From Orychophragmus violaceus (Eukaryota; Streptophyta; Magnoliopsida; Brassicales; Brassicaceae): 64,000 bases of DNA. Both the position numbers and the translations under genes were made by a program. Below, piece by piece: positions 46,001 through 58,417 of this stretch; the first letter of the stretch is position 1, and every line of letters begins with the position of its first letter. Below the pieces are notes generated by a model. It worked only from the letters and a program-made list of their open reading frames with translations, had not been told where the DNA came from and made no database searches. The stretch is taken from the NCBI GenBank assembly GCA_030180135.1, contig CM058236.1:9569357-9633356 (forward strand). Reading direction: 5' to 3'.

Positions 46001-47170
46001 ACTACTATTTGTTCTATCTCGTTCTCTTTTGTGACCCAATCCCCACTAGAATTGTGAAGCCCCACTATTCTGTTACGCGCTCTTCTTTGTTTCGTCAGTG
46101 CAAAGAAGAATTTTGTAAAACGATCTCCTTCGGTATGCCAAAGATTTCGGCTTTTTTGTTGCCAGAAAGATTCTTCATCTCTATACGCCTCCTTAAGTTT
46201 ACCTGTAATTTACATAACCTCTGCATGTGTCTGTGAGTCATCCTTTTGGACCTCTTCAAGAGCTTTTTGTAGTTCATTAATTTTATCTTTACTATATGGC
46301 AAATTCTGTTTCCTCCATTTTGACAATTCATGTCTACATCTGCTTATCCTAGTTACCAAATCCACACCTGGACCAATCTCGGGAAACTCCCAACCCGCTT
46401 TTATTGTTTCTAGAAGGCCCTCTTTCCGCACCCACCGTTTGTCAAATCTGAATTGTCTTCGCCTTTTATGGACCTTCTCTTCTATACTTGCCAATATCGG
46501 CCGATGATCCGAGCCTATCATTCCCAGATATTCCACATAAGAGCAAGGATATAGCATGTGCCAGTCTTCATTGGCTAATGCTCTATCCAATTTACACCTC
46601 ACAAGTTGCTTTCCCCTCCACCCTCTCCAAGAGAGTGAGTCTCCGATTGATGGAAATTCTATTAGACCACAATTTGTGATCATATTATTAAAGGAGACAA
46701 ATGTGGATGGATGTCGGACTGTTCCTCCCTGTTTTTCATGATTTCCTGTTATTTCATTTAGGTCTCCTATAATAAACCATGGTTTTGTCTTGGTAACACC
46801 AATTCTTGTTAGTCTCTCCCATACTTGATCCCTTAGCTTTTGTACCGGCTCACCATAGACAAAAGAAATACAAACTTTATTCCCTTGTATATCCGCCTCG
46901 ACATCAATAATTCTATTGCTGGAGTAAATAATATCCACATTAAAATCATTATTATAATATAGCGCTAGACCTCCACTAGCTCCCCTTGGTTCTACCGTAA
47001 AGACCTTATCATATCCAAAATGTCCCATGAACTTTTGTGTGAATCCGAACTCTTGTTTGGTCTCCGAAAGAAATAAAAAAATATGGTCTGTGTTTATGCC
47101 AAATCTCCCGTAAATAACTTATTGTCCATTTACTTCTCATTCCTTGACAATTCCAACTCAAAAATCTCAT
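43095..47170 (-). pseudogene. LINE ORF2: endonuclease, reverse transcriptase, RNase H
   Basis: Starts at MRFLSWNCQGMRSKW (47170). The APE-type endonuclease shows GDLNEI and SDHRPI, with a frameshift near an A-rich stretch at about 47085. The RT (46065-44404, 553 aa open) has PGPDEMTALFFQ, RPISLCNVGYKIISKVL, the SKAYDRIE and QGDPLSPYLF blocks and the FADDSLFFC catalytic box. Next come a zinc-binding zf-RVT region (WKIKCPPKLRHFIWQ, CVRCGMEETINHVLFQC) and a plant RNase H domain (HAEFEALIWAMEW...FATDC) ending ...SIKELER. Three or more frame changes break it. The RT part alone is intact in length and motifs. Confidence 0.9.
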
Positions 47171-48514
47171 ATTATTATGATCAAGAAAATCCAGACTATA
47201 AAGAATTTTGAGGAAAAAGCCCAAAATCCCAATAATATCATTATATGTAAACACATTAGACCAAAATCGAACAACCTGTGATGCCTTCCGCAAGCAAATT
47301 CCATATATACGATTGCCCACGTTTTATCCAAATCAATGTCATAATCATTCTGTTTTCTGCCATGTTGTAGCAAGATATCAGAAAAACTTCTAGAAATATT
47401 ATCCCTTCCATACTCATTTTCGTCTAACAGGGCACCATACTCAGGAGCATTATCAACTTTTTTCTCCTTAACATACCCCCTGTTATTAGCCTTTTGATAC
47501 TGAAGTATACAACAATGTAATCTCCAGTACAATACTTGTTGACACACGATCCCAAGAGAATCCATGTTGTACTCACGTATAATCCAGAAGTGATCCCTAC
47601 CCACCAACACCAGCTGTTGCAACCTTTTGTATATATACCTTATGTTCCATGAAACCAACAGACCATACGTTCTTCCTCCTGGTGTACTCTTATTCTCCCA
47701 TTTCCATCTTGGAGTGTATTCCTTGGTCCAGACCATCCATAAGCTTCCCACCATCTCTCTTCCATCCGTTAAGAAAAATATTGGTCCCTGGTCCATACAT
47801 TTGCCTTGTTCTCTTCTCCTTGCACTCATAGTGACCTTCAAACCTCTAAAGTTGATCAACCAACAGACCCATTTTCCAACCTTTAACCATAATATCAGCA
47901 AAACAAAACCCCAAAAATTCATTCTCCACCATACCATATTCCTTCCTCCTGTGCATCCTCTTGTCTTTCTTGTCTTTCAAAAACAACAAACCTGCCGAGA
48001 ACATATATAATTCCATTTAGAGGAAATACTTGTCCATCTTGTCATGGACCTTAGACATGTACTTCCTTGACTTCCACAGACCCATTTAATCCTTAGCCTA
48101 CAGGAGTAATCAACACATACAACCAAAAGAACCAACAATTCAGTCCAATAATCATCCACTGCTGTAACAATCATTCCAGCCATTGACAAGCATAAAGAAA
48201 CATAACCCATTTTATTACTTTGTTGAAACAATAAAGCAAAGCCTCCGGATCTGAAGTTGAAATCAACCTTTAGACCCGAGCTTTGAGACGGTACAACCGT
48301 GAATCTAATTGAAATAAACCAAACAAGAATAAATGCAAGTTGCTTTCCCCTAGCTTGAAAGAGAGTCCAATATCCCACTAGATTCCCCCGAACTATAACT
48401 TGGAAGCTTATTGAATTCATAAAAACATCAAATTGAAAGTACTATGGTCCTGCCACCTTAAACAGTAACCTTATTATGATTTGGCTCGATCATGGCGTCT
48501 TTTGCCTCTCCCCC
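47171..48514 (-). other. LINE inter-ORF region
   Basis: Between ORF1 and ORF2. It has open stretches (47937-47167, 48420-47977) without recognised domains; I regard them as untranslated linker rather than genes. Confidence 0.45.
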
Positions 48515-48919
48515 CTATGTTTCCATCTCCACACTACCTGCTCCTCTTGTAGGTGGTTTCTTCCTTGGCGAGGTCTGCACCAGTCGTTTCTTTCCCAGTC
48601 GGCCCATCATCATTGATCCCACACCAGTACCCTTTTTCTTTCCCACCACCTTCCTTGCATCTCCCTCCTTCCCTGCATCCACCCTCTGCTTCATTTTCTT
48701 GTCTTCTACCCGTGGTGCTGTGGATTTCCCATAGTGATCTTCATGGTTTGACTGCTCCACATGTCCAGAATCACCCAACTGCATAGGTGCTTCGATACCA
48801 CCTTCCTCATTGTTTGTTTCTTCCAGCAGATCCATCAGATCATCAATATTACCCAGACTTTGCAGCTCCTTGCCCACATCCATATCCTGAAAATCCATAC
48901 CCAAAGAATCAGATTCCAA
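48515..48919 (-). pseudogene. LINE ORF1, C-terminal remnant
   Basis: An acidic stretch (MESDSLGMDFQDMDVGKELQ) followed by a basic tail (KKRLVQTSPRKKPP) typical of the end of plant LINE ORF1. The nucleic-acid-binding zinc knuckle and DUF4283 part would lie further upstream and are lost by truncation. Confidence 0.6.
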
Positions 48920-48942
48920 TAGAGAGTTCTCTACTAGCTCAC

Positions 48943-49060
48943 TTTATTTTGTGGTTTTAGTTTAATTTTATGATCTTTTTGTTAGAGTCAAATTAAATGC
49001 ATGCCTATAAAACATTCAAATTGAGTACCCAATTTTATAGGTCCCATTTTTAAGAAAATT
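48943..49060 (-). other. Element X1, flank beyond the LINE
   Basis: Matches 60070-60192 of X2 (TTTATTTTGTGGTTTTAG and on). Similarity to X2 cannot be followed further, because gypsy G interrupts X2. Confidence 0.6.
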
Positions 49061-49497
49061 ATTAATTGTTTATATATATGTATTAGTATTTTTTATTAGC
49101 ATAATTCATTCGCACCATTTACGGACACAAAGTTTTTATTATCATTATTTAAAATTTTCGTCTCAGTTTTATATACCAAATAATTTATCTTACATTATTC
49201 AAATTAAATATTAATAATAATTATAAAATTATTTATCTATGACCAACATATATATTAATATCTTAAAATCTAATATCAAATATCTTATAAAAATTATATG
49301 ATATTATACAATTTTTATTAGCGAGATTATGTATATTTTACTAAATATAATAGAAAAAAATTATTTAGATCAATATAATAAAAACAAGTTAAATGAATGT
49401 TAACATAATAAAAACATAATTTCATTAAGGGTAATTTAGTATTCAACTAATTTGAGAGTTAATAAAACTTCAAAAAAACTTTTCAATTAATATAGAT
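49061..49497 (-). mobile_element. Helitron-like AT-rich sequence
   Basis: On the minus strand the end reads TCTATATTAATTGAAAAG from 49497, and the interior has the AATAATTTATCTTACATT-type stretch seen in Arabidopsis ATREP Helitrons. The 3' hairpin and CTRR end were not located, so extent is unsure. Confidence 0.4.
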
Positions 49498-49880
49498 AAT
49501 TAAGTTTTGTAATGAAAAAAATATATAATATTATATATGTAAATTATTATTATAGTTAGCTATAGATATGTGAGAATTATGAACAAATGATTCTAAATAA
49601 GACTCATATTAGTTTTGTTGAAAAGACACATTTTGACACACTATTCAACTATGAAAAGGCATTACGGTCAATATACCCATAAAACACGATCTATGAATAA
49701 ATTGATTATTAAAAAGTAAAACTATATGATTACATATTTTACCACACACAACGAACGACATCAAATTTTCTTTTTATAGGAAAATTAACATTTTAATTTA
49801 GATAATGACACATAGCTTTATGATATTGGATGTTTAGATTTTTAGAGTTTTTATTTTATATGAATGATCTAAAATTAATT
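49498..49880. other. AT-rich spacer
   Basis: No gene, repeat unit or RNA that I can support. Confidence 0.3.
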
Positions 49881-49910
49881 ATTGTATAATAAATATTTAT
49901 TTTTTAGAGC

Positions 49911-50262
49911 TTAGAGTTTAGGGTTTGGGTTCAGGGTTTAGTGTTTTGGATTAAGGATTTGGATTAAGGGTTTAGGGTTTTAGGTTTCTTGTTTACAGTT
50001 TAGGTTTTATAATATAGGGTTTAGTGTTTAGGGTTTAGAGTTTGAGTTTAGGGTTTAGTTTTAGGGTTTAGGGTTTAAGGTTTGGGGTTTAGGGTTTAGG
50101 GTTTTGGTTCATGGTATAATGTTTAGGGTTTGGGTTTAGGGTTGAGTTTTTAGGGTTTAAGGTTTAGTTTTTAGTTTTATGGTTTAGTGTTCAGGGATTA
50201 ATGTTTAGGGTTTAGAGTTTGGGTTCATGGTTTTGTGGTTAGGGTTTAGGATTTAGAATTTA
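49911..50262 (+). repeat. Degenerate telomere-like array of element X2
   Basis: TTTAGGG-type units. It is preceded by AATAAATATTTATTTTTTAG, shared with the left edge of X1 (31898-31918), and followed by the same junction block. Confidence 0.9.
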
Positions 50263-50989
50263 AAATTTAGTGGGTCATGTTGGTAATATCGAGTTAATAA
50301 TTAACTTAGTTTATTAACAGACTTCTAAATTAACAAACATAATCTATAGTGTTGAAGACCTAATATTGTGTTATATTTTGATTAAGACTTAATATTGGTT
50401 GGTTGTAAATGAATTTATCTAAAACACCGTTCATGGGAAAACATAATTTAACTCCAACTTCCAAAACAATTTTAGACCACATAATAAAATTAAACTATAT
50501 ATAAGCCTTTATCCTTTGCTTGTTTTCGAAAACCTTAGGTTACATAGCCACTTTGTATGCTTTGTAATTTATTAAGCCTTTTATTACATAAAACCTAGAA
50601 AGAGTTTCTCTTGTCTAAAACCTTGGATGCCGGTTTCTTGTTCAAATTTGTGAGGTCCCCCTTGTCTTGAGCAAAGCCACCTTGTTACTGAATCAACTCC
50701 ATCGACCATTCACCAGCTCATGCAAAGAGTTCCCTTCGGCAAGTTGCGGAGCTCCATCGTCCACCATGTGTCCTCCGGTCCAAAGAGAGAGTGCCCATCG
50801 GCCAGCTCTTTATCCCACCAGGCATACCGTGTGTAAGACCAACCTTTGATCTTACATCATATGAGCTCGCTAAAGCGATGGAGGGTAAAGTCTAAACGAA
50901 TATTTCCACTCCGTAACAGCGAACGGAGAGTCATCAATTCTCAACAATTCATGTTGCCAAATACTCTTATGTAGAGAAGCCGAGGGAAT
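50263..50989 (-). pseudogene. Element X2 body with tail of the DUF4283-type ORF
   Basis: Homologous to 33623-34345. The minus strand contains GWSYTRYAWWDKELADGHS... ending at a stop. Interrupted by copia E at GGAAT. Only one forward array precedes it; the inverted duplication seen in X1 is absent. Confidence 0.6.
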
Positions 50990-51669
50990 TGTAGGATTAT
51001 GCGGATTTTCCATGGTTCAATTCTCAGATTGCAACCTAGCACATAATCTTAAACAGATCTAGGTTCTTGTAATCGAATCATAAAACAAACCTGGACATTA
51101 CCTTTTGCAGCGGAATGATTGTAATGTCGAGATCAACGAACAGATGAGTACCTGTTCCTCCTTTGGTATCCACACTCTTACAAGCAGGGATGGCTGCTAG
51201 ACCGGATGGAATCAAGACAGAGAGAGAGACGATTGGGAGGAGAGAGGGCCGCGGCCACCAGCTCCAAAAATCGCAGACAGAATGAATGCCAGGGTTTTTC
51301 AACCCTTGTTGCCATCTTATTTCACTAATGGGCCCAAGTTTAATTAATTAATTAAACTAATGGCTCATTAGTCTTTTGGGCCCAAGACACAAATCAGACA
51401 AAAGCCCATTTGTTGTCTGCCCAACTCTCTGTACAAATACAGTAAATGCCTTAGCATCTTACCGTATTAATTCCATCTTAACTTTCCCGTTAGCTATGGT
51501 GTGTGACCCTTTGGGATCATACAATACTGGTAATAAGTCCTAAACTTATAGATCAAGAGCGGACTCTAGCAAGCCATCATGATCACCCAGTATTTATGAC
51601 TTATGTCTGATCTCGACATTTATCATACTTTCTAGAGATAGTACGGTAGATTTCAGGACATTCCCAACA
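50990..51669 (-). repeat. 3' LTR of copia copy E
   Basis: TGTAGGATTATGC...CCCAACA in + orientation. The terminal TGTAGG departs from the TGTTGG or TGAAGG of relatives. Confidence 0.93.
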
Positions 51670-51739
51670 ATCTCCCACTTGTACTGGAATCCTACACAGG
51701 ACATTCCCAACAATCTCCCGATTGTACTGGAATCCTACA
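51654..51739 (-). repeat. 43-bp tandem duplication across the polypurine tract/LTR junction
   Basis: Units 51654-51696 and 51697-51739 both contain CAGGACATTCCCAACA plus ATCTCCC and TTGTACTGGAATCC, with two differences. The inner unit is a second copy of the LTR edge and polypurine tract. Confidence 0.9.
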
Positions 51740-52560
51740 TTCCCTAATCCTTTTGTCTCAATATCTCGATCTGGCATAAGGCAAGATGCGTGTCATCCTT
51801 ATATAGCCAGACCATGTTCATCGGACCAGATTTGATACTGACAATGCAAACGACTTGGGCAAGTCCGTTTGGGAGTGGCCACTCTCTTACCAGCTATCAA
51901 GTCTCCGATTGGCCTAGAGATATTACCTCCGTTAAACGGCAGGGACAAATCCCATCTTGTTCCATCACTATGAACTACACACTTCATAATACACCCAACC
52001 AAGGTCCTTATAGCTCCCAGTTACGAAACAGCGTTAGACAATGATCAAAGCGTATTACTCCATGTGCAGCCACATGCATGCGAACTCAGGTCTAAGGACT
52101 ATACTCTATAGTCGTATATGAGAACCTCTTATGACACAGATATTAATATCTTGTAGAGTTCTCATCAGCGGGCCATGTCCGGTCATATGTTCCCCTACAT
52201 ATACCTATGTGTCGACTTTGATGCCGCGCATCTATGACCCCTCGAAACTTGGTCATAAGTCTCAACACAATCTAGTCTCAAGTGGTTGTTGGTGTTCCAA
52301 TTTCAACAACCTTCGACTATGGACACTATGATTTATGTCATTTCGTCAAATATGGGGTTTCAGGATCAAGTCTACTCATGTACTTCGATGGCCCATATAT
52401 AATGACATGAATCATTTTGGAACGATTATTTATATCACAGTTAAAATAATCCAGAAATCATAGATTTCATAAACATAAAATATTATGTTTACATGAACCT
52501 TTCAAAACAACTAAGTAAAGCCCTTTACAAACTCCCACTGAAATTAAGACTACATCTTAA
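51740..52560 (-). other. Copia copy E 3' non-coding region
   Basis: Very close to 40201-41008 of copy F; the hairpin is at 52097-52113. Frames seen on both strands are mirrored in copy F and have no family match. Confidence 0.6.
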
Positions 52561-55063
52561 TTTCACTCATCCTACAGCTACAGTCCGCGACTCGTGCTTA
52601 GGCCTAAGGAGTGGCTTCGTTAATAGATTAGCAACGTTCTCATTCGATGAAACTTGCTTATCTACTTAACACCTCTGTCATTTATCTCACGGAATAGGTT
52701 ATACCTACCCTCAAGGTGTTTGGACCTCTGATGTGCAGCTAGTCTCATCTATGCTGGGAATCACATCAAGTTCAGTGATGAACTCTTCTTTCCAAACAAC
52801 CTCTTTCGCCGCTTCCCAAGCTGCGAAATGTTCAGCTTAAGTCATGGAGTCAGCAACAGTGCCTTGCACTGCCAGACAGACACAAGATATAGCCGGACTG
52901 TGACCAGGAATTATCTTTGTCAATCGGAAAATTGCCTTTCAGACTCTATCGACTTATAGCACCTCACTTTCTCCGTAAACCAAGAATTTATCCTTAGTAT
53001 TTCTCAAATACTTTAGGATATTCTTTACGGCAATCCAGTGATTCTTTGCTGGATTTGACTGGTCTATACTTGTTTTGCTTAACATTAAAGCAACATCAAA
53101 ACAAGTGCGTGTCATGGCATACATGATAGATCCAATTGCCTACGCATATGGAATCTCATCCATGCATTCAAGCTCAGCAGTTATCGTAGGATACTGTATC
53201 TTGCTTAACTTAATGCCATGTGACATTGGCATAAAACCCTTCTTGGATTGCTCAAAACGTGTAGGACTTTGTCAATGTAAGAATCCTGACTTTGTCCTAC
53301 CAGCTCTTCTGGATCTCTATCTTTAGATCCAGAATCCAAGAACTACGTGGCTTTACCCATGTCAATCACAAAACCAACTCCCAAGCCAGTCCTTTACCGA
53401 CTGCAGTATTGGGACGTTATTTCCGAGAATCAGTATGTCATCGACATACATTATGAGAAATGCAATATCGCTCCCACTAATCTATTAGTAAACGCACAGT
53501 TCCACTTTGTTCCTGTTCAAGTCAAAACCTTGACTACTTCAACAGAACGAAGATTCCAACTCCGACATGTTTGCTTCCATCCATGTATGGATCGATGAAG
53601 CTAACTTACACAAAATGTAATTTTTCGGAGTCCGGGCTCACTTTCGCTTCTTTGAATTTCGCAGATTCGTCGCTTTCAATGATCATCAGATCATGCGAAC
53701 TTTCAATGATCATCAGGTTCAACTAATGACGAGAAATCACTCTCGGATTAGTGACTGATTCATTCATATCTGCGAACTTCAGGCTCTACAGGTGTAGATT
53801 CTACAGAAATCTGTAAATCCATCCGTTGCTCTCCCTCAACAGGTTGAGCAGTCTCCTGTATTTCTCGAATTTCTTCGAGTTATACTTTTACTCCCACTGT
53901 TCTTCTTGGAAAGTAACTTCCCTTCTTAGAAAACAGAATGGACGTAAAAGGTAACAAGCCTTGGTTTCCCTAGGACAACCAGCGAAGTAGCACAACTACA
54001 AATACTCAGTAAAAACGAATTTGGATCGATTCCATTCCACATTTATGTGGTGTCTTTCAACTGATATTGGTGGAACTATTTCAGCGTAAACTTAGATATT
54101 TCTAGAGCGTTATTCTTAAAGAATATCATGGAAGATTCGTGTGACTCATCTTTAATCATTTCTAATAAGATCTGATTCTTTCTCACAGAAATACCTCAAG
54201 GTTTTCAGGAGAATTGAGCTGTGAAACGACTTCACACTCATTCAGATGATCACACCATTAATGACTCAAGTATTCTCACTCGTGATCTAATCCAGAGTCT
54301 TAATACTTCTGTCACTCAGATTCTATACCTCATTCTTGAACTCTTTCGACCATGTCAAAGAATTCCGACTTGTGTCTCATCAAATGAACACAGTCTTACT
54401 CACTGAAGTAATCAGTAGAGACAATGAAGTACAGGAAATTTTCTCTGGCATTACTGCTCATCGGGCCACATACATGAGTATGTTCAAGGTCCAATAAGCC
54501 TTTGGGCTTTTCTCTAGCTCGGCTAAGATGGGCCCTTTGTCTTTTGGTCCAGTAAGCAGAATTCAAGTCTCATAAGATATCCATTCAAATGAGCCCAAAA
54601 GTCCATAACTATGGGGTTTCTGAATCCGATTTACTCTATTTGACCAAAACATTTATGCCAAGAAAAATCAGGTTTAATTCATCAGATTTAAACCAATTCG
54701 GTATTTATGTTACATTTAGGCACTCTTTGGTTTAAGATATAAAACCCATTCCTTGAATAGGGTGCTACAATTAACATTTCATTAAGATCAAAAGAACAAA
54801 ACTTGTCTTTATCAAAATGAAAAAACATTCAAATTCTTCACAAGAAAATGAAAAACAACTCTGCTTAAAGCAGGTACATTGTAGCAATTACTTAATACAA
54901 AACCAAGCCTCAAAGGCATCTACAAGTGAAAACCCTACGGCTGAGGCAGCATCAATAGCTCCTTCCAGAGACGCAGTTCCACTTGCCCTTCCTTCAACGT
55001 TTTACTGTTGCTCAGGCTCTGCATATTATAACAAATATCAGTGCCACAACCAGTATTCAATAC
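52561..55063 (-). pseudogene. Copia pol remnants, copy E
   Basis: Reading leftwards: protease frameshift (about 54925-55063), integrase with the shared TAG (54325-54323) in the context EFKNEV-stop-N, RT end with YVDD (53448-53437), RNase H remnants. Some positions keep the ancestral residue better than B, which helps show that the stop replaced EVEN. Confidence 0.88.
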
Positions 55064-55954
55064 CTATAAGGTATAACTTGAAGTAATAACATGAATACCT
55101 GAGGAAGTAGTCTCATACTTCGACTTCAACTCCTCATAATCTTCCATGAATTTAATGCAATCTCTCTTCCAATGCCCAGTCTCTTTACAGTAGCAGCACT
55201 TATCAACGTAAGAGGTATCTGACTCGGGCTCAGAAGACACGCGCTTGCCATGATTCAAAATCTGGACAACTTTGTCTTCACCCTTGTCAGCATTAGGTTT
55301 AGTAAACCTACCCTTCTCCTTCATGAGATCGTACAGGGTACTCTTCACGTTTGGCTCAACTGTCTTGAGCATATCATGCAGTTCAGTCAACGTCTTCGTT
55401 AAGCCTTTCTTGATATAGTTCCTTACGAACTTATCATAGCTTGACGGCAGTGACTGCAGAATGATCTCAGTTGCCAATTCCTGGCTAACTGGATAATCCA
55501 GTTTCCTCAGGTTATCAACGTAACCCATCATTTTACTGACATGAGGACTTACTGGATGATCATTTGGTAGCTTGCAGCTAGTGAGAGATTTAACCAACTG
55601 GTATCTCTCCACTCTTACATGCTCCTGAAATTTCAATTTCAGGCTGCTGATCATCTCTATTGGCGACTCCATGTTCTCATATTGCTTCAGCAAATCTGAG
55701 TCCATGGTAGCCAATATCAGACCACGCACATCTACCGCATCATTATAATGCTTATTCCAAGCATTATATACTGCATGAGAGGCATTGGACCCGATCCTCA
55801 CGGGGAGAGCTTTTTCAAGGACATAGTCCTTTCTCTCCTGCCTGAGAACTAGTCTCAGGTTCCGCGACCAAGTCAAGAAATTTGATCCGTTCAGTTTGTC
55901 CTTCTCAAGGACAGACCGGATCGAGAAAGTGTTTTGTTTGTTTGTGCTCGTCAT
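55064..55954 (-). CDS. gag: Copia Gag protein, copy E (296 aa)
   Basis: Starts MTSTNKQNTFSI. UBN2-type core and the CCHC knuckle (C253, C256, H261, C266) are present. D251 replaces G251 just before the knuckle. It ends at the same UAG as copies A and F, directly before VLDTGCG. Intact. Confidence 0.88.
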   Translation of the reverse strand: MTSTNKQNTFSIRSVLEKDKLNGSNFLTWSRNLRLVLRQERKDYVLEKALPVRIGSNASHAVYNAWNKHYNDAVDVRGLILATMDSDLLKQYENMESPIEMISSLKLKFQEHVRVERYQLVKSLTSCKLPNDHPVSPHVSKMMGYVDNLRKLDYPVSQELATEIILQSLPSSYDKFVRNYIKKGLTKTLTELHDMLKTVEPNVKSTLYDLMKEKGRFTKPNADKGEDKVVQILNHGKRVSSEPESDTSYVDKCCYCKETGHWKRDCIKFMEDYEELKSKYETTSSGIHVITSSYTL

Positions 55955-57724
55955 AGCTGAAATTTAGAGATAAATAGAGTTTTAGTTATTTAGTTCATAA
56001 AAGAGTAATCTTAATAACTTATAAGAAAACTCGCATTGCATTCAAAATTTCTTTGTTTAACCTCATAAGAATGCAATGATTCCGAGACCCATGTTCAGCT
56101 AAATCCAAAGTGGGCCACTGGCCGTCACCCGGAATTAGCTTTACTTGGTAAGCATACACACAGCTAGTTATATCTCATATAACTCTCGGTTGTGAATTGG
56201 GCCCAAGGCCCAAAACACCAGATGTCTCAAGGCCCGGGACTCCCGATGGCCCAGTCAAGGAAACCAATCTCTTACAGCCAAATAATCACTAAAGTCTGGG
56301 ACTCCCAATGAAATTAGTGACTATATACTACTTTACTTACGCGAAAACAGACACCTCACACTGTAAGCCATATCTGTAATCGAATAAGCGTTAAGTAGCT
56401 GACAAGATTGGAAAGACATCCAAGCTTGATATTGGTTTTGAGGATTTTAAGTTTTATTTCCAAAAATAGAAGATTACTATTTTGGGAAACTTACTTATTT
56501 TAGAAACTTTCTAAATTTAGTAACATACTAAAATAGAAATTTCTAATTTAATATTTTATAAATATTTTCGGGTTGGGTCACAAATTATAGGCCCAATTCT
56601 TGGCCCAAGACCATAGAATTCCAGTTGGCCCAATAATTTGACATAACCGAGTCGGTTTATTAATTCTGGTCCAAGACCAAATTAACTATCAAAACCATCG
56701 GTTATTTACTAAACCAGACCAGTTCTAAATTATTTGGTCCAACCAAATCAAACTTAGACCAGCCTTCGGTTTAGGTTAAAATTCAATTTTTGAATTTCAA
56801 TCCGGTTTAACCAGAAATTAAATAACACCAATTGTATTAAATAATTTCCAGCAAACCGCGATTTTGGGTTAACCGCTTAAACCATAATTATCAAAGCTTT
56901 ATTATCAATCGAATGACAATTAATTCATTCGACTTTAACAATCGACTAATTAATTCTTATGTTAACATTCGCTTTGTCCTTATCAATTCAACAATCGATA
57001 CAAGACAAAAACGATTGATACAAACATAAGCATAAAACGATTTGGAACAATCACTAAAGACAAAAACGAATCATGCCATTCACTTATCGATTAAACAATC
57101 GACTTAGACTTTTTCCAATTTGTTTTAAGACCTTATACGATTGACCTTTTCACACAATCACACGATCGATTGAAAAAGTCAACAAGCCATTATCGTTTCA
57201 CAAAGTAAACATGTGATTCGTTTCACAACAATCGAGTATGACTTAAAATCAATAATAGATTTTTACCTTGTCAAATCGTTTCATTATGAACACATAAAGT
57301 CAAAAGCGATACCACAATACCAACAAATGATTTTGTCCTTTTCTCATTCAACAAACGAGTCATGAAGTCATAATTCAATAATTGATCAGATTGAGATATT
57401 GACTAAAAGACAAAAACAACATTTGCGATTCAATACATTTCATTATTTACCATATTGCAACATGCGAGAGACAATCACAAATGGACAAATCGATTAACAC
57501 ATGAAGACAAAAACGCGATTTTGACTTTAGCTTCATCGTATGATTCTTTAGTGAATGACGATTTTGAACATTAATAATCAAGCAAAGCGATTCATTCAAT
57601 CATATAAAGACAAACGATTTTGACCTAATCGTTTCTTAATAATTGAAACAAAGTCAACAGTCATGATTCAAAAATCAACATTTGATTCAGTTATGATCCA
57701 AATTACAAGCAACCTAATAACCTG
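55955..57724 (-). other. Copia copy E leader, AATCG-rich type
   Basis: The common leader (to about 56880) with AGAAAGTTTC units near 56460-56560 is followed toward the LTR by 0.8 kb of AT-rich DNA with dozens of AATCG/CGATT and several GACAAAAACGA motifs. Longer than the equivalent in copy F. No gene. Confidence 0.65.
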
Positions 57725-57736
57725 GCTCTGATACCA
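57725..57736 (-). promoter_or_regulatory. Primer-binding site (tRNA-iMet), copy E
   Basis: Minus strand TGGTATCAGAGC one base inside the 5' LTR. Confidence 0.94.
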
Positions 57737-57737
57737 C

Positions 57738-58417
57738 TGTAGGATTATGCGGATTTTCCATGGTTCAATTCTCAGATTGCAACCTAGCACATAATCTTAA
57801 ACAGATCTAGGTTCTTGTAATCGAATCATAAAACAAACCTGGACATTACCTTTTGCAGCGGAATGATTGTAATGTCGAGATCAACGAACAGATGAGTACC
57901 TGTTCCTCCTTTGGTATCCACACTCTTACAAGCAGGGATGGCTGCTAGACCGGATGGAATCAAGACAGAGAGAGAGACGATTGGGAGGAGAGAGGGCCGC
58001 GGCCACCAGCTCCAAAAATCGCAGACAGAATGAATGCCAGGGTTTTTCAACCCTTGTTGCCATCTTATTTCACTAATGGGCCCAAGTTTAATTAATTAAT
58101 TAAACTAATGGCTCATTAGTCTTTTGGGCCCAAGACACAAATCAGACAAAAGCCCATTTGTTGTCTGCCCAACTCTCTGTACAAATACAGTAAATGCCTT
58201 AGCATCTTACCGTATTAATTCCATCTTAACTTTCCCGTTAGCTATGGTGTGTGACCCTTTGGGATCATACAATATTGGTAATAAGTCCTAAACTTATAGA
58301 TCAAGAGCGGACTCTAGCAAGCCATCATGATCACCCAGTATTTATGACTTATGTCTGATCTCGACATTTATCATACTTTCTAGAGATAGTACGGTAGATT
58401 TCAGGACATTCCCAACA
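57738..58417 (-). repeat. 5' LTR of copia copy E
   Basis: Pairs with 50990-51669, with a C/T difference at about 58274. Confidence 0.93.

Larger units (their letters stand above)
43055..48932 (-). mobile_element. 5'-truncated L1-type LINE
   Basis: The 16-base T-run at 43056-43071 is the poly(A) tail on the minus strand. The flanking ACTAGCTCAC (43045-43054 and 48933-48942) is the target duplication, and the uninterrupted site is seen in X2 near 60065. It carries the end of ORF1, a spacer, and a broken ORF2 with endonuclease, RT and RNase H. Truncation inside ORF1 is the usual result of target-primed reverse transcription. Confidence 0.92.
50990..58417 (-). mobile_element. Copia copy E, complete, non-autonomous (7428 bp)
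   Basis: LTRs 50990-51669 and 57738-58417 (680 bp, one visible difference), GGAAT duplications (50985-50989, 58418-58422), iMet primer site, gag and decayed pol. Inserted inside the DUF4283-type relic of X2. X1 shows the empty site near 34340 (GAGGGAATATGGAAG). Confidence 0.95.

Noticed and set aside
47167..47937. 256-residue tryptophan-rich open frame
   Set aside because: It lies in the LINE between ORF1 and ORF2 and overlaps the true ORF2 start in another frame; no domain seen.
40688..52331. Conserved 60-84-residue frames shared between copies E and F (for example 40688-40942 and 51790-52044)
   Set aside because: They are on both strands in the 3' non-coding block; conservation follows from the recent common origin of the copies.
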